A DNA stretch of 64,000 bases from DASRDS01 sp035652495 (lineage in GTDB: Bacteria > Gemmatimonadota > Gemmatimonadetes > Gemmatimonadales > Gemmatimonadaceae): contig DASRDS010000003.1 in the NCBI GenBank assembly GCA_035652495.1, forward strand, positions 43,085 to 107,084. Direction: 5' to 3'. Shown here piece after piece: positions 24,440 to 32,047 of this stretch. The translations under genes and the position numbers were made by a program. Numbering within the stretch: position 1 is the stretch's first letter; each line of letters begins with the position of its first letter. A model generated the notes under the pieces. It searched no databases. It was not told the DNA's origin and was given only the letters and a program-made list of their open reading frames with translations.

Positions 24440-24826
24440 ATGGCTGACGCAGCATTAAGAGAAGCCAGTGTCCCCCCGTGGACAGGCGCGGAGTACGGCT
24501 GGCGACTCGCGTTGGCATTGCTTGTACCGCCCTGGGCAGGTTGGATTCTTCACTGGACAAACAAGAAGCATGCGTCCAGGGCGTCGCATGCAAAGAGACT
24601 GGCTCGAATCTCGACTCTGACATGGATAGGCGGCCCGCTCTTCGAGTACATCATGGGCTTCCAACCCGATGGTCTTTGGCCGTACCCCGCAAATGCAGAG
24701 TGCCTTCCAGTGAACGCATTTGCTCGGTATGGATGCCCCTTACATGTACCGGGGTGGGCGTCCGTGTATGTGCTAATTCTCGTTGGAGTCTGGGTGTGGC
24801 GATGCCGCGCTGATCGGCGGACCTGA
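24440..24826 (+). CDS. Small membrane protein
   Basis: A 128-residue protein with three likely membrane segments: about residues 21-38 (WRLALALLVPPWAGWIL), 58-72 (STLTWIGGPLFEYIMG, weak) and 107-122 (WASVYVLILVGVWVW), and a basic cytoplasmic loop (TNKKHASRASHAKRLAR). Cys residues flank the last helix (ECLPVNAFARYGCPL). Not recognised. It is the last gene of its segment before repeat unit H; about 135 bp without features separate them. Confidence 0.55.
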   Translation: MADAALREASVPPWTGAEYGWRLALALLVPPWAGWILHWTNKKHASRASHAKRLARISTLTWIGGPLFEYIMGFQPDGLWPYPANAECLPVNAFARYGCPLHVPGWASVYVLILVGVWVWRCRADRRT

Positions 24827-24966
24827 TAGTACCGGTTATCGGGTCCCGCCGAATCTCGGCACACTGGAATCCCCAGCCTCGGCCAACATAGGATAGAACC
24901 ACTCCGGAGATCCGAGCGCGCCAACACACAAACGTGACGGATAGGCTCCTAAGTATCTATCCCTAC

Positions 24967-25085
24967 AAACTGGGGCGGCTGGATTTGAACCAGCGATCTC
25001 CCGGTTAACAGTCTGCCCGTTAAACACTTACAAACTTACAATTTGCCGTACTTGCGACGGAAACTGGGCGTCGGTGCCAGAGAGT
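24967..25085. repeat. tRNA-Asn-derived repeat unit H (left end of the mobilizable element)
   Basis: The core at 24967-25011 is identical to 45300-45344. The right arm (CAGTCTGCCCGTTAAACAC, ACAATTTGCCGTACTTGCG, GGGCGTCGGTGCCAGAG) is nearly identical to A and F. This arm lies just inside the integrase-bearing element, as expected for the distal att site carrying integrase arm-binding sequence. Confidence 0.9.
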
Positions 25086-25189
25086 ACTGACCGGGATGAC
25101 GTGACTTAACGAACGGCACACAGGCAAACGACCTCCGTTCGTTCGATCTGGTCCCTTCCGGTAGTTTGTGAGCGGCCGGGGTCGAAATT

Positions 25190-26329
25190 TCAGAGACCAG
25201 CAATTACTGCCTCTATTGCGTTTATATCGCTTGATGTCGTAATAGGCGACCTCTTGCCTTGCAAAGCCGCTGGGCATGACTGCAGCGCCAGAGCGCGGTC
25301 AGCGTAGACTTTAGTCCGCTTATCGCAGAAGAAGACATCCACGTAAGGGAAGTACAGTAGGTGCTCAAAATCGAAGGCATCGCTGCCGGCCGGAGTTGGC
25401 GTCGCCTTTCGCCATTCGAGCTCAGCGTGCTTCTTCAACCAGCGCCCTGGACAACTTAGTAGAGTCACCGACTGGATCGCAGAACGAACGTCCGTGACCG
25501 CGTTGATACCGAGAGTGGCGCACGCAACTTCTTCCGCGGTCTGTTTCAATTCTAAATCAAAAAAGTACTCGTCCAGATATCGCTTATCCGCAGACCCCGT
25601 AGCCCCCGCAGCACGTGCTATCGATCGCTCGAGACCGTCAGTTGCGGCTCCCACGACTATGGCCCTTTCGTATGCCGCTCTATCGAGCCGCATAGGCTCG
25701 CTCAAGAAGGGATACTGAAACGCGAGTTGAGCAGGACTAGCAATCAGGGAGTCGATTGCCTGAAGACCCTGGGCCACCTGGCTTGCAGCCAAGGGTGCCA
25801 AAGGCAAATCAGCAAACTTCAACCGCTTGTACGGAGTATTGGCTGGGCGCGTCCTCGCCGTAGCCGCCGCGGCGTTGTAGGCGTGCACTGCTGATGCGGC
25901 GCTCGTGTACTGTGAGGAGTGAAATGCTCGCGCATCAGTTACGGCCCATCCCGCATCAGTTGATTTGGGCAAGACGTCTGTCAAAAATGTTATGTCTTGC
26001 TGAGTAAGGGAGCGTGCACCGGAAGGTACTCCGGACGCTAAAATAACCCGGGCAATTTCACGATCTCCAGCACGGACGGGGAGTATGTTCCGGCCTATCG
26101 TTGGCAGGTCGGTGCGTGCCGGAACCAACTGCTCGAACAAGTCGAAGCGAGCATCACGCTCGATCGACGAGGCGTGCTGCAGGATTTCTCCGACCAACGG
26201 CAGCGGCAGTGCCAGCGTGCAGTCCTTTGCGTTCCAAACGCTCAGGAACGAGTTGAACCTCGCACTATCGGATTGTAGGACTTTGGCGAGGACACTAGAG
26301 GTCGATGTGTCGATGTATACGAGCGGCAT
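25190..26329 (-). CDS. PIN-like domain protein
   Basis: A 379-residue protein. It begins MPLVYIDTSTSSVLAKVLQS, the first acidic strand of PIN-like nucleases, with ALPLPLVGEILQHAS as a candidate second acidic position (Glu about residue 48) and FDFEHLLYFPYVDVFFCDKR near residue 325, matching the FvTDkR-type strand of large PIN-like proteins. The 250-residue middle is mostly helical. PIN nucleases cut RNA using clustered acidic residues. It is the last gene of the minus-strand group, 147 bp after the PEP-synthase-like gene, so it may have its own promoter. The nuclease assignment is moderate; the fold is inferred from few motifs. Confidence 0.6.
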   Translation of the reverse strand: MPLVYIDTSTSSVLAKVLQSDSARFNSFLSVWNAKDCTLALPLPLVGEILQHASSIERDARFDLFEQLVPARTDLPTIGRNILPVRAGDREIARVILASGVPSGARSLTQQDITFLTDVLPKSTDAGWAVTDARAFHSSQYTSAASAVHAYNAAAATARTRPANTPYKRLKFADLPLAPLAASQVAQGLQAIDSLIASPAQLAFQYPFLSEPMRLDRAAYERAIVVGAATDGLERSIARAAGATGSADKRYLDEYFFDLELKQTAEEVACATLGINAVTDVRSAIQSVTLLSCPGRWLKKHAELEWRKATPTPAGSDAFDFEHLLYFPYVDVFFCDKRTKVYADRALALQSCPAALQGKRSPITTSSDINAIEAVIAGL

Positions 26330-26476
26330 CGAATTGGTAGATCGAAGGCCCGGGAGGCGTCACAATCCGCGCACCACGCTGAACGGCTATGTCAACATGT
26401 CGCCCGTCAGAATATCGACGTAGAACATGATTCACCAGGGCACAATTCTGACACGACCAGACAGATTTGTGTCTAG

Positions 26477-27859
26477 TCAGTGTGCCTCAATGCGTGACGG
26501 AATGCGAGCCCGACGCAAGACGTCACCGAAGTGGCTCGTCACTCCTACATCACCGACTAAAACGATGCCTTGATCCAAGTTTGCTCGATTCTGAACTAGC
26601 TCGCGCAACGCCTCCAATCCTTTGGAGACGTCAAAACGAAAGAACGTGGAAGGGTTGCCAGGAAATATCGTAGAGCCGTAGCTGGGCGAGGCGCCCGTGT
26701 GAAACTGCACAATCCACAATTTCTTGCCATCAAATACCCATTCCATCCGAACAGGGCCCAACCGCTCGGCGGCCGTTTCGTACACCTCACGAACAGCTCG
26801 CTGAACTGCATCCGGCAAAGACGCACGGCGAGCCCGTCCAACCATGAACTCGTCACCAAAGCCTTCGGTACCCTCTATCGTTAGGTCAGCACCTGCGGTC
26901 GCATCGGTCGCTATTGCGGCACCTGAGTACTCCGCGGGCACGCTTCGCTGAGCCAACACGGAAGCAATCATTGTCCCGTGAGGGTCTTCCTCGCTAAGAA
27001 GTCGAAACGGATCAATCCAACCGCGGCGTGTGGTGAATTTGCCAGGTACTTGGACGCGAGGAGATGTGCGGAGCCAGGTCTCATCAGAACTAGTATCTCG
27101 GCCGAATCGGAACGGTGCGACAGATCGGCAAACTACGGTAGTCTCTGGAACATTGAGATCATACAAATACGCAACGAGCAATCCATATACCTTGTCGCCG
27201 ATTAACTGACTAAATCTGTTAGGCCAACGAACGTTCGCCACAGCCGCGCTTTCACCGACATCTTCCAGCTCCCAAATGATCGTGTGGTCATGTCGCACAC
27301 CGCAGCGCAACGGATGGATGCTAAATTCGACTCGAGTAGATCGTCGAAAGTTGAGAGCGGGCTCGAATCCATAAACAATCTTCAGAAATTTCAGGCCAAT
27401 ATCGCGGGGCAGGCTTGCCGTGCCAGGCTTCTCGACGCACCGAGGAGTATCACCAGGGGCGAACTCTATGACATCGCCCAGCACCACACCCGACACCCCT
27501 CCATCATCGATCGATATCGTCTCATTGATGATCGTGTAGAGGCCGTTGGCGGCGAGGCGCCGCACGGCGCTACTCACGTCACATTCTGTGCGCAACCCAT
27601 ATAAGAATTCACGACTTTTGGGACTCGCAGGATCGAAACTGCGGACGTTGACAGAACGCTCGGTCGCCCTGCTAAGCAACACCTTGATCGCAGTATCCAG
27701 GTTCGTGAACTGGAGGTTTGGCATCTCGCCGAAGACACGACTAAATCGCATCTCTAACGACGGGCTGAAGCTAACGAACTGTGCTACGTTCGCTTTGTCA
27801 GCGAGTGAGTTGAGAATTTCATCTTTAAAGTGCATTTCACCGTTCGTCATTCCAATCAC
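26477..27859 (-). CDS. PEP-synthase / pyruvate-phosphate-dikinase-like protein with truncated swivel domain
   Basis: A 460-residue protein. The second half looks like the nucleotide-binding domain of PEP synthase-type enzymes: EEDPHGTMIASVLAQRSVPA, EYSGAAIATDATAGADLTIE, GTEGFGDEFMVGRA, and MEWVFDGKKLWIVQFHTG. The end (LDQGIVLVGDVGVTSHFGDV, LRRARIPSRI) resembles the PEP-utilising mobile domain, including the TSH histidine that is phosphorylated in true dikinases, but the PEP-binding barrel is absent. The first 180 residues are not recognised. It could transfer phosphate from ATP to an unknown acceptor. It starts 11 bp after the deoxyribosyltransferase-like gene, so the two are very likely partners. 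Confidence 0.65.
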   Translation of the reverse strand: MIGMTNGEMHFKDEILNSLADKANVAQFVSFSPSLEMRFSRVFGEMPNLQFTNLDTAIKVLLSRATERSVNVRSFDPASPKSREFLYGLRTECDVSSAVRRLAANGLYTIINETISIDDGGVSGVVLGDVIEFAPGDTPRCVEKPGTASLPRDIGLKFLKIVYGFEPALNFRRSTRVEFSIHPLRCGVRHDHTIIWELEDVGESAAVANVRWPNRFSQLIGDKVYGLLVAYLYDLNVPETTVVCRSVAPFRFGRDTSSDETWLRTSPRVQVPGKFTTRRGWIDPFRLLSEEDPHGTMIASVLAQRSVPAEYSGAAIATDATAGADLTIEGTEGFGDEFMVGRARRASLPDAVQRAVREVYETAAERLGPVRMEWVFDGKKLWIVQFHTGASPSYGSTIFPGNPSTFFRFDVSKGLEALRELVQNRANLDQGIVLVGDVGVTSHFGDVLRRARIPSRIEAH

Positions 27860-27870
27860 CTCAGATCCTC

Positions 27871-28494
27871 TCAGGACCGAGCGTCGTCACGTGCAAGGCT
27901 CTTGAGGATCGCGAGTTTCCGATCAATAACCTCAGCCGCCGACTCTATCGAAGCTAGTGCCGCCACGGCTTCCTCTATCATGGAGATAGCGGCCAGAACG
28001 TTGATGACACCGCCATTTTCGTCAAATGTAGGCAAGCTCAGCTTAGCCGCCAGAACATACTCCTCGACACAGCCATTACTGAACTGCCAGTCATCCACGA
28101 AAACTACTTTCGAAGCGTATCTCGCAATCACGGCGCTCCATAGGGCCAACCAATCCTCCTGCGACCAGCCAACCATAGGTGGAAACGCGGCCGGATCTAT
28201 TACTACATCGCGGGTCGCAGACCGCAGCGCCTTTGTGACGGCGCTTGCATGCTCAGTGTTTGGCTGTATCACCTCAGCGAAGTGGCGATGACGATCCTCC
28301 GGTACCAACTGTCTGCCGAGTTCTCGAATCAGCTCCAAATGACGCTTCCCGGTGGTGATGGGTGCACTGCAGTAGATAGCGGAATGGGGCTCAATGGCCA
28401 CACCCAAAGCTTCAACTAACAGATCGCGAACCGGATCAGTGAAAGTCACGTTTCTAGGGACTTGAGCGACGACGAAGCCCTCAATGATGAACAC
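27871..28494 (-). CDS. Nucleoside-deoxyribosyltransferase-like / DUF4406-like protein
   Basis: A 207-residue protein. The first strand and loop read AIYCSAPITTGKRHLELIRE (about residues 38-57), as in DUF4406 and nucleoside 2-deoxyribosyltransferase folds (YxSgPIt). It is followed by DPAAFPPMVGWSQEDWLALW, and then by the strand-plus-active-site segment KVVFVDDWQFSNGCVEEYVL (about residues 128-147), where an Asp and the Glu of S-x-G-x-x-E-E are conserved. Such folds hydrolyse N-glycosidic bonds in nucleotides or NAD. The C-terminal 50 residues are helical. The gene overlaps the membrane-protein gene by 14 bp and is 11 bp before the PEP-synthase-like gene, so all three are probably one unit. Confidence 0.7.
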   Translation of the reverse strand: MFIIEGFVVAQVPRNVTFTDPVRDLLVEALGVAIEPHSAIYCSAPITTGKRHLELIRELGRQLVPEDRHRHFAEVIQPNTEHASAVTKALRSATRDVVIDPAAFPPMVGWSQEDWLALWSAVIARYASKVVFVDDWQFSNGCVEEYVLAAKLSLPTFDENGGVINVLAAISMIEEAVAALASIESAAEVIDRKLAILKSLARDDARS

Positions 28495-29380
28495 GCTGAA
28501 GAGAGTCGATTACATGCCTTTGCTCGCGAACTTGCAGTGCGAGCGAATCGGCGCGTGACGTCATTTGCTTGATTGAATCACTGGCTATCTTTTGCTGGAC
28601 GAGCTGCGACGCGTCATCGTGTTTGAGCTGCAATGGTCTTTTGTCCTTATCACTAATGACCCCTGCGAGAAGCCAAAGCCAGAACGCTCCAGCGAGCAGA
28701 CCAGTGAATGACATTACGTATACGACGCGCCAAGGAGGACGTGCGCTCCCGAAATTCGTAAAGTGCTGAAATCTCACGCCGTCACGACTTACACCGCCTC
28801 CCGGCTTTTTCGAGATAAAAAACAAATCATTGATATCACGCTCGATCCCTCTCAGACGTCGCCGGGTCTGTTCCCCGTAATGATTCATTGGAAAGTATGT
28901 CGCCACGAGCCAGAACAGCAGCGGCGAAAGCCCCAGGGCGCCGACTAAATCGAGTCGCAGTTGACTGGCGCCAAATGTAAGAATCGCCGCGCCGATTACC
29001 GCAGAGTATGAAAAATTCTGCCAAATGGCCTTGTAAATGTTCTCATAGCGATCGGCGGCCTTTTCGTATTCCAGCTTGACCAGGTCGAACCACGGGACAT
29101 CGTCCTCCTTTACGACGGATGCGAGCTCCGGCCGTGGCAACGACTCCGACTCCTTCGATCGTAACCACCGGCTGCCGAACGCAAGGGTCAGCAGAATCAA
29201 AATCGCAAAACCGGAGAGGGCAAGCATGACGTTGCCAGGCGACCAGGTCCGAATGTGCGCTTGGTAAGCGAAGCCTACGCCGAAGACAACAAGGATCGCG
29301 CAGACGATTGCCGCCGCTCGAATTCGCTGCCTCGGTTCATCTGATGTGGGTGTTTGGTGTGTTTGGCTTGGCTGAGTCAA
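28481..29380 (-). CDS. Five-helix membrane protein with C-terminal coiled coil
   Basis: A 299-residue protein. Predicted membrane segments are at about residues 22-43 (IRAAAIVCAILVVFGVGFAY), 51-68 (MLALSGFAILILLTLAF), 124-141 (YSAVIGAAILTFGAS), 145-165 (LGLSPLLFWLVATYFP) and 222-243 (VYVMSFTGLLAGAFWLWLLA). Between helices 2 and 3 is a charged helical stretch (WFDLVKLEYEKAADRYENIY). The last 50 residues (DDASQLVQQKIASDSIKQMT, SLALQVREQRHVIDSLQ) form a probable coiled coil. Not recognised. In nucleotide-signal defence systems a membrane protein is often the killing effector; position here, overlapping a deoxyribosyltransferase-like gene, is suggestive only. Confidence 0.65.
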   Translation of the reverse strand: MTQPSQTHQTPTSDEPRQRIRAAAIVCAILVVFGVGFAYQAHIRTWSPGNVMLALSGFAILILLTLAFGSRWLRSKESESLPRPELASVVKEDDVPWFDLVKLEYEKAADRYENIYKAIWQNFSYSAVIGAAILTFGASQLRLDLVGALGLSPLLFWLVATYFPMNHYGEQTRRRLRGIERDINDLFFISKKPGGGVSRDGVRFQHFTNFGSARPPWRVVYVMSFTGLLAGAFWLWLLAGVISDKDKRPLQLKHDDASQLVQQKIASDSIKQMTSRADSLALQVREQRHVIDSLQRVHH

Positions 29381-29481
29381 TGGAATAGCGTTGAGAGAAC
29401 TCGGTTAGCGATGCTCGCCGCGAAACCTGGCGAACCGACGACAGGGGTCATGTTGAAAAGGCGCTGCCACGACCCGGCCAT

Positions 29482-30537
29482 TCAATGCGCCGTCCTTCGC
29501 CCGCGCGGCCACAGCGCATCTTCAACGAGTCGCTCACTATGCTTTAGGTCGGCCGCCATAACAGGGATCGAAATACCAATAGATATTAGCTTCTTTGCAG
29601 CGTCCGCTAGAATGGTCGGAATCTCCATCCTTGGCTCGTCAGGCTCGCCTGCCGCACGCCACCCGAACCGGGCATACTGCACGTGCGCGCGCCGATAGGT
29701 AGCCTCTGAATACAAGCCAAGCTCAAATGCTCTCCTAACTATCGCGAGCAGTGAAACACCCCACCGTCGCTTCATTTGGAGCAGAGCGTTCCACGAAAGA
29801 CGATTGGGGCACTCAGCCAAGAAAGTCGACTGCGGCAGCAAGAGAGCCGACGCGAATTGATCCGCTTCCCGTTCAATCGAAGGAGCGTCGGCTGACAGCC
29901 CAGAGTGCATGATCAGGTGTCCGAGCTCGTGGGCAGCGTCGAACCGACGCCGGCTCGCGCAGTTCTTGTCCATAGACAGGAAGATCATGGGACGGCCGTC
30001 GGCCCATGTCGAAAATGCGTCGAGCTGCTCAGAGTGACCGCGCACCTCGACCGGCAAGGCGCCGTGTAGCTCGAGAAGCGCGACCATGTCGCTTATCGGG
30101 CCGAGGCCCAAGCCCCAAGCCTCACGCACCGATCGGGTCAGATCCTCAATTTCGGATCTATCTGACGGCGCTCGATGTAACGCCGTCATTCCCTCTTGAG
30201 GGAACTGGATGCGATCCTCGAGATACCCGACCAACTCGCGAATAAGACGACCGCGTGCTAACACATAACGCTGTTCACGCTTTGTCGCGCCCTTTCGCCT
30301 GCGAAAATGACAGCTATGCGCCGGCATGCTCGGCGGCGCTCCCGCTCCGAAGAATTGCGGGGGAACAGCCAAAGCAACACTTAACCGCAAGAGAGTCTCC
30401 GCCTTTGGTCTGGTTCTTTCATTCTCAAGCTGGCTAATAGCACTCGGCGTCGCACTGATCAAATCGGCCAACTCTTTAACTTCGAGATTGGCCGCCTCCC
30501 GTGCTAAAGTGAGGCGCTCGGCAGAGAAAGAACTCAT
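29482..30537 (-). CDS. XRE regulator fused to an ImmA/IrrE-type zinc peptidase
   Basis: A 351-residue protein. N-terminal HTH at about residues 10-60 (LTLAREAANLEVKELADLIS, ATPSAISQLENERTRPKAET), then an ImmA/IrrE (COG2856) domain with the zinc motif HEFGH-like FDAAHELGHLIMHSG (H-E-x-x-H, about residues 200-214) and the distal Glu in READQFASALLLPQS. Such proteins repress nearby promoters and are inactivated or activated by cleavage on stress, controlling phage or integrative-element genes. I take ATG 30537 (MSSFSAERLTLAREA); an upstream ATG adds 16 atypical residues. Probably the switch for the downstream minus-strand group, which follows after 101 bp. Confidence 0.85.
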   Translation of the reverse strand: MSSFSAERLTLAREAANLEVKELADLISATPSAISQLENERTRPKAETLLRLSVALAVPPQFFGAGAPPSMPAHSCHFRRRKGATKREQRYVLARGRLIRELVGYLEDRIQFPQEGMTALHRAPSDRSEIEDLTRSVREAWGLGLGPISDMVALLELHGALPVEVRGHSEQLDAFSTWADGRPMIFLSMDKNCASRRRFDAAHELGHLIMHSGLSADAPSIEREADQFASALLLPQSTFLAECPNRLSWNALLQMKRRWGVSLLAIVRRAFELGLYSEATYRRAHVQYARFGWRAAGEPDEPRMEIPTILADAAKKLISIGISIPVMAADLKHSERLVEDALWPRGRRTAH

Positions 30538-30640
30538 CGCCTGGACAACCGCGGTGACGTCCAAGACTGTGGATCGAGCGATCATCGCGCGAAAGGATTG
30601 TTCAACGAGCGATCACTGCTGCAACACGGTTCGGGACACC

Positions 30641-31291
30641 TCATGCAGATTCATCTCTCCGAACGGAAGTAAGGTTGTGTTTGAGGCTTAGGGACGGCCG
30701 GCCAATAGGTACAGGGCGTGGAAAATCCGCCGAGGCCGGCGACATTCCGCTGTCCGCCCGCCACAGCGGCTCGATGTAGCTCCACTCACATATCTGCCCG
30801 CCACGTTGGTCGGATGGCACCTTTAAGTAGAGTGCCTCCAGTCCGGAATCATGATTGCCATAGTGACCCAGAACCAGCGCGATCGGTGCGGCGGTCTCGA
30901 CACCGGACAGAGCAAATGACAACTGGCCCGTGTTCACATCACTAAGAAAACCGGCCCCCTTGTCATTCGTAGGGAAGTGACTCCATGGGTCATCCGGCGC
31001 CATCAATCCACAGCTATATGGCGACATGATAAACGGACCGAATGCCAAGCGCAGTTGGCCATTTGCGATCTCCACCCGAACGCCCATCGAGCCGTCCGCA
31101 GCGGTCTGGCTGAGTCGATATACGCCGCACTTCCACACACTGAAGCCAAACCACTGAGCGTCACTGCCGATCGTGGCGTCAAACCGGGATGCAGTATCTT
31201 TGTATGCCGTCGCCATCGCTTCCACCATCCGCGTGCGTGCCGCAAGCGCGAGGTTGTCAGCCAGTTGCTGACGTAATTCATCCGGTCCCAT
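30641..31291 (-). CDS. Hypothetical protein
   Basis: A 216-residue soluble protein, not recognised. The N-terminus is helical (DELRQQLADNLALAARTRMV, EAMATAYKDTASRF); then beta-type sequence (QWFGFSVWKCGVYRL, GVRVEIANGQLRLAFGPFIM, LSFALSGVETAAPIALVLGH). No membrane segment. It is the first gene of the minus-strand group, 100 bp upstream of the regulator gene. Possible role in the same system, unproven. Confidence 0.55.
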   Translation of the reverse strand: MGPDELRQQLADNLALAARTRMVEAMATAYKDTASRFDATIGSDAQWFGFSVWKCGVYRLSQTAADGSMGVRVEIANGQLRLAFGPFIMSPYSCGLMAPDDPWSHFPTNDKGAGFLSDVNTGQLSFALSGVETAAPIALVLGHYGNHDSGLEALYLKVPSDQRGGQICEWSYIEPLWRADSGMSPASADFPRPVPIGRPSLSLKHNLTSVRRDESA

Positions 31292-31738
31292 CGGTTGACT
31301 CCAGGGTATAGATCCCGAACCGCCAAAGTGCTCAAATATGGACTCGAAATTAAGAGCACTTCCGTAAAGTTCAAGATCTGAAGCTCCATTGCAGCCTTTC
31401 TGGAGTTTCTCTGCTCGGCACGGGAGATCCGGACCGCCGGCTATCGTGGGATGTCGTCCCGACTCTTTGATTCGCTAAGCAAGCACTGACGCCTGGGACG
31501 AAACTGCTCGCACCGGCCGACTACATCGCGTCCCAGGAATGGACCGACTACTGGGGAATCCGCACCCGGCCGTTCGTCGCGGTAGACCCTTCGCATATCT
31601 GCACCGTCTCCATTCTCGACCCTCCCGTGCCTTCGAATTGGAAGCAAGGAGGTGGTTGGATATCGATCGATGACGGTGCGCGCAGCGCAATTGAGTATCT
31701 CTCGCCACCGCCGTTGCTAGCCACACCGCGGAGGTGGC
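31292..31738. other. Gene-free region upstream of the mobilization genes; possible oriT region and a decayed gene fragment
   Basis: No intact gene. About 31545-31640 resembles 13386-13460 (see there). Just before MobC, GCCACC (31706-31711) and GGTGGC (31734-31739) form an inverted repeat that overlaps the MobC Shine-Dalgarno. Origins of transfer usually lie next to mobC/relaxase genes, so this stretch is the first place to look, but no nick-site motif is identifiable by eye. Confidence 0.35.
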
Positions 31739-32047
31739 ATGGTCGCTCGTCGTACGAAGGGAAAGCTGATCCGGATGACACCGGAGGAATTCACAGAGAT
31801 CGAGCGTCGCGCCCGGGCGGCGGGATATCTCCCAGCGCGGTATATCCGCCAGGCCGCCCTTGATGGCCGTCCACCCGATAGTGGGCGGGGATCCGCCGCG
31901 AGCATCGTATTCGCGCTGGGCGGAATCGGCGCGGACCTCAAGACCCTACACCGCGCGACGACTGACGACGTCGTCCGGCAGCGCCTCGACTCGACACTCT
32001 CCGAACTCGTCTCCGTTCTCCGCCAACTCGCGGAGCCGCGTGAATGA
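31739..32047 (+). CDS. MobC-like relaxosome accessory protein
   Basis: A 102-residue protein from an ATG with GGAGG at 31730-31734. MTPEEFTEIERRARAAGY, then LPARYIRQAALDGRPP is the ribbon-helix-helix-like start of MobC proteins, and the C-terminal part (FALGGIGADLKTLHRATTDD, VRQRLDSTLSELVSVLRQL) matches the MobC tail that helps melt oriT. Its stop overlaps the relaxase start (ATGA), which is the usual arrangement. The assignment rests on context as well as sequence. Confidence 0.8.
   Translation: MVARRTKGKLIRMTPEEFTEIERRARAAGYLPARYIRQAALDGRPPDSGRGSAASIVFALGGIGADLKTLHRATTDDVVRQRLDSTLSELVSVLRQLAEPRE

Noticed and set aside
1214..25011. CRISPR-like array
   Set aside because: The repeats are 45 bp but lie 1.9-10 kb apart with genes between, and no cas genes are present.
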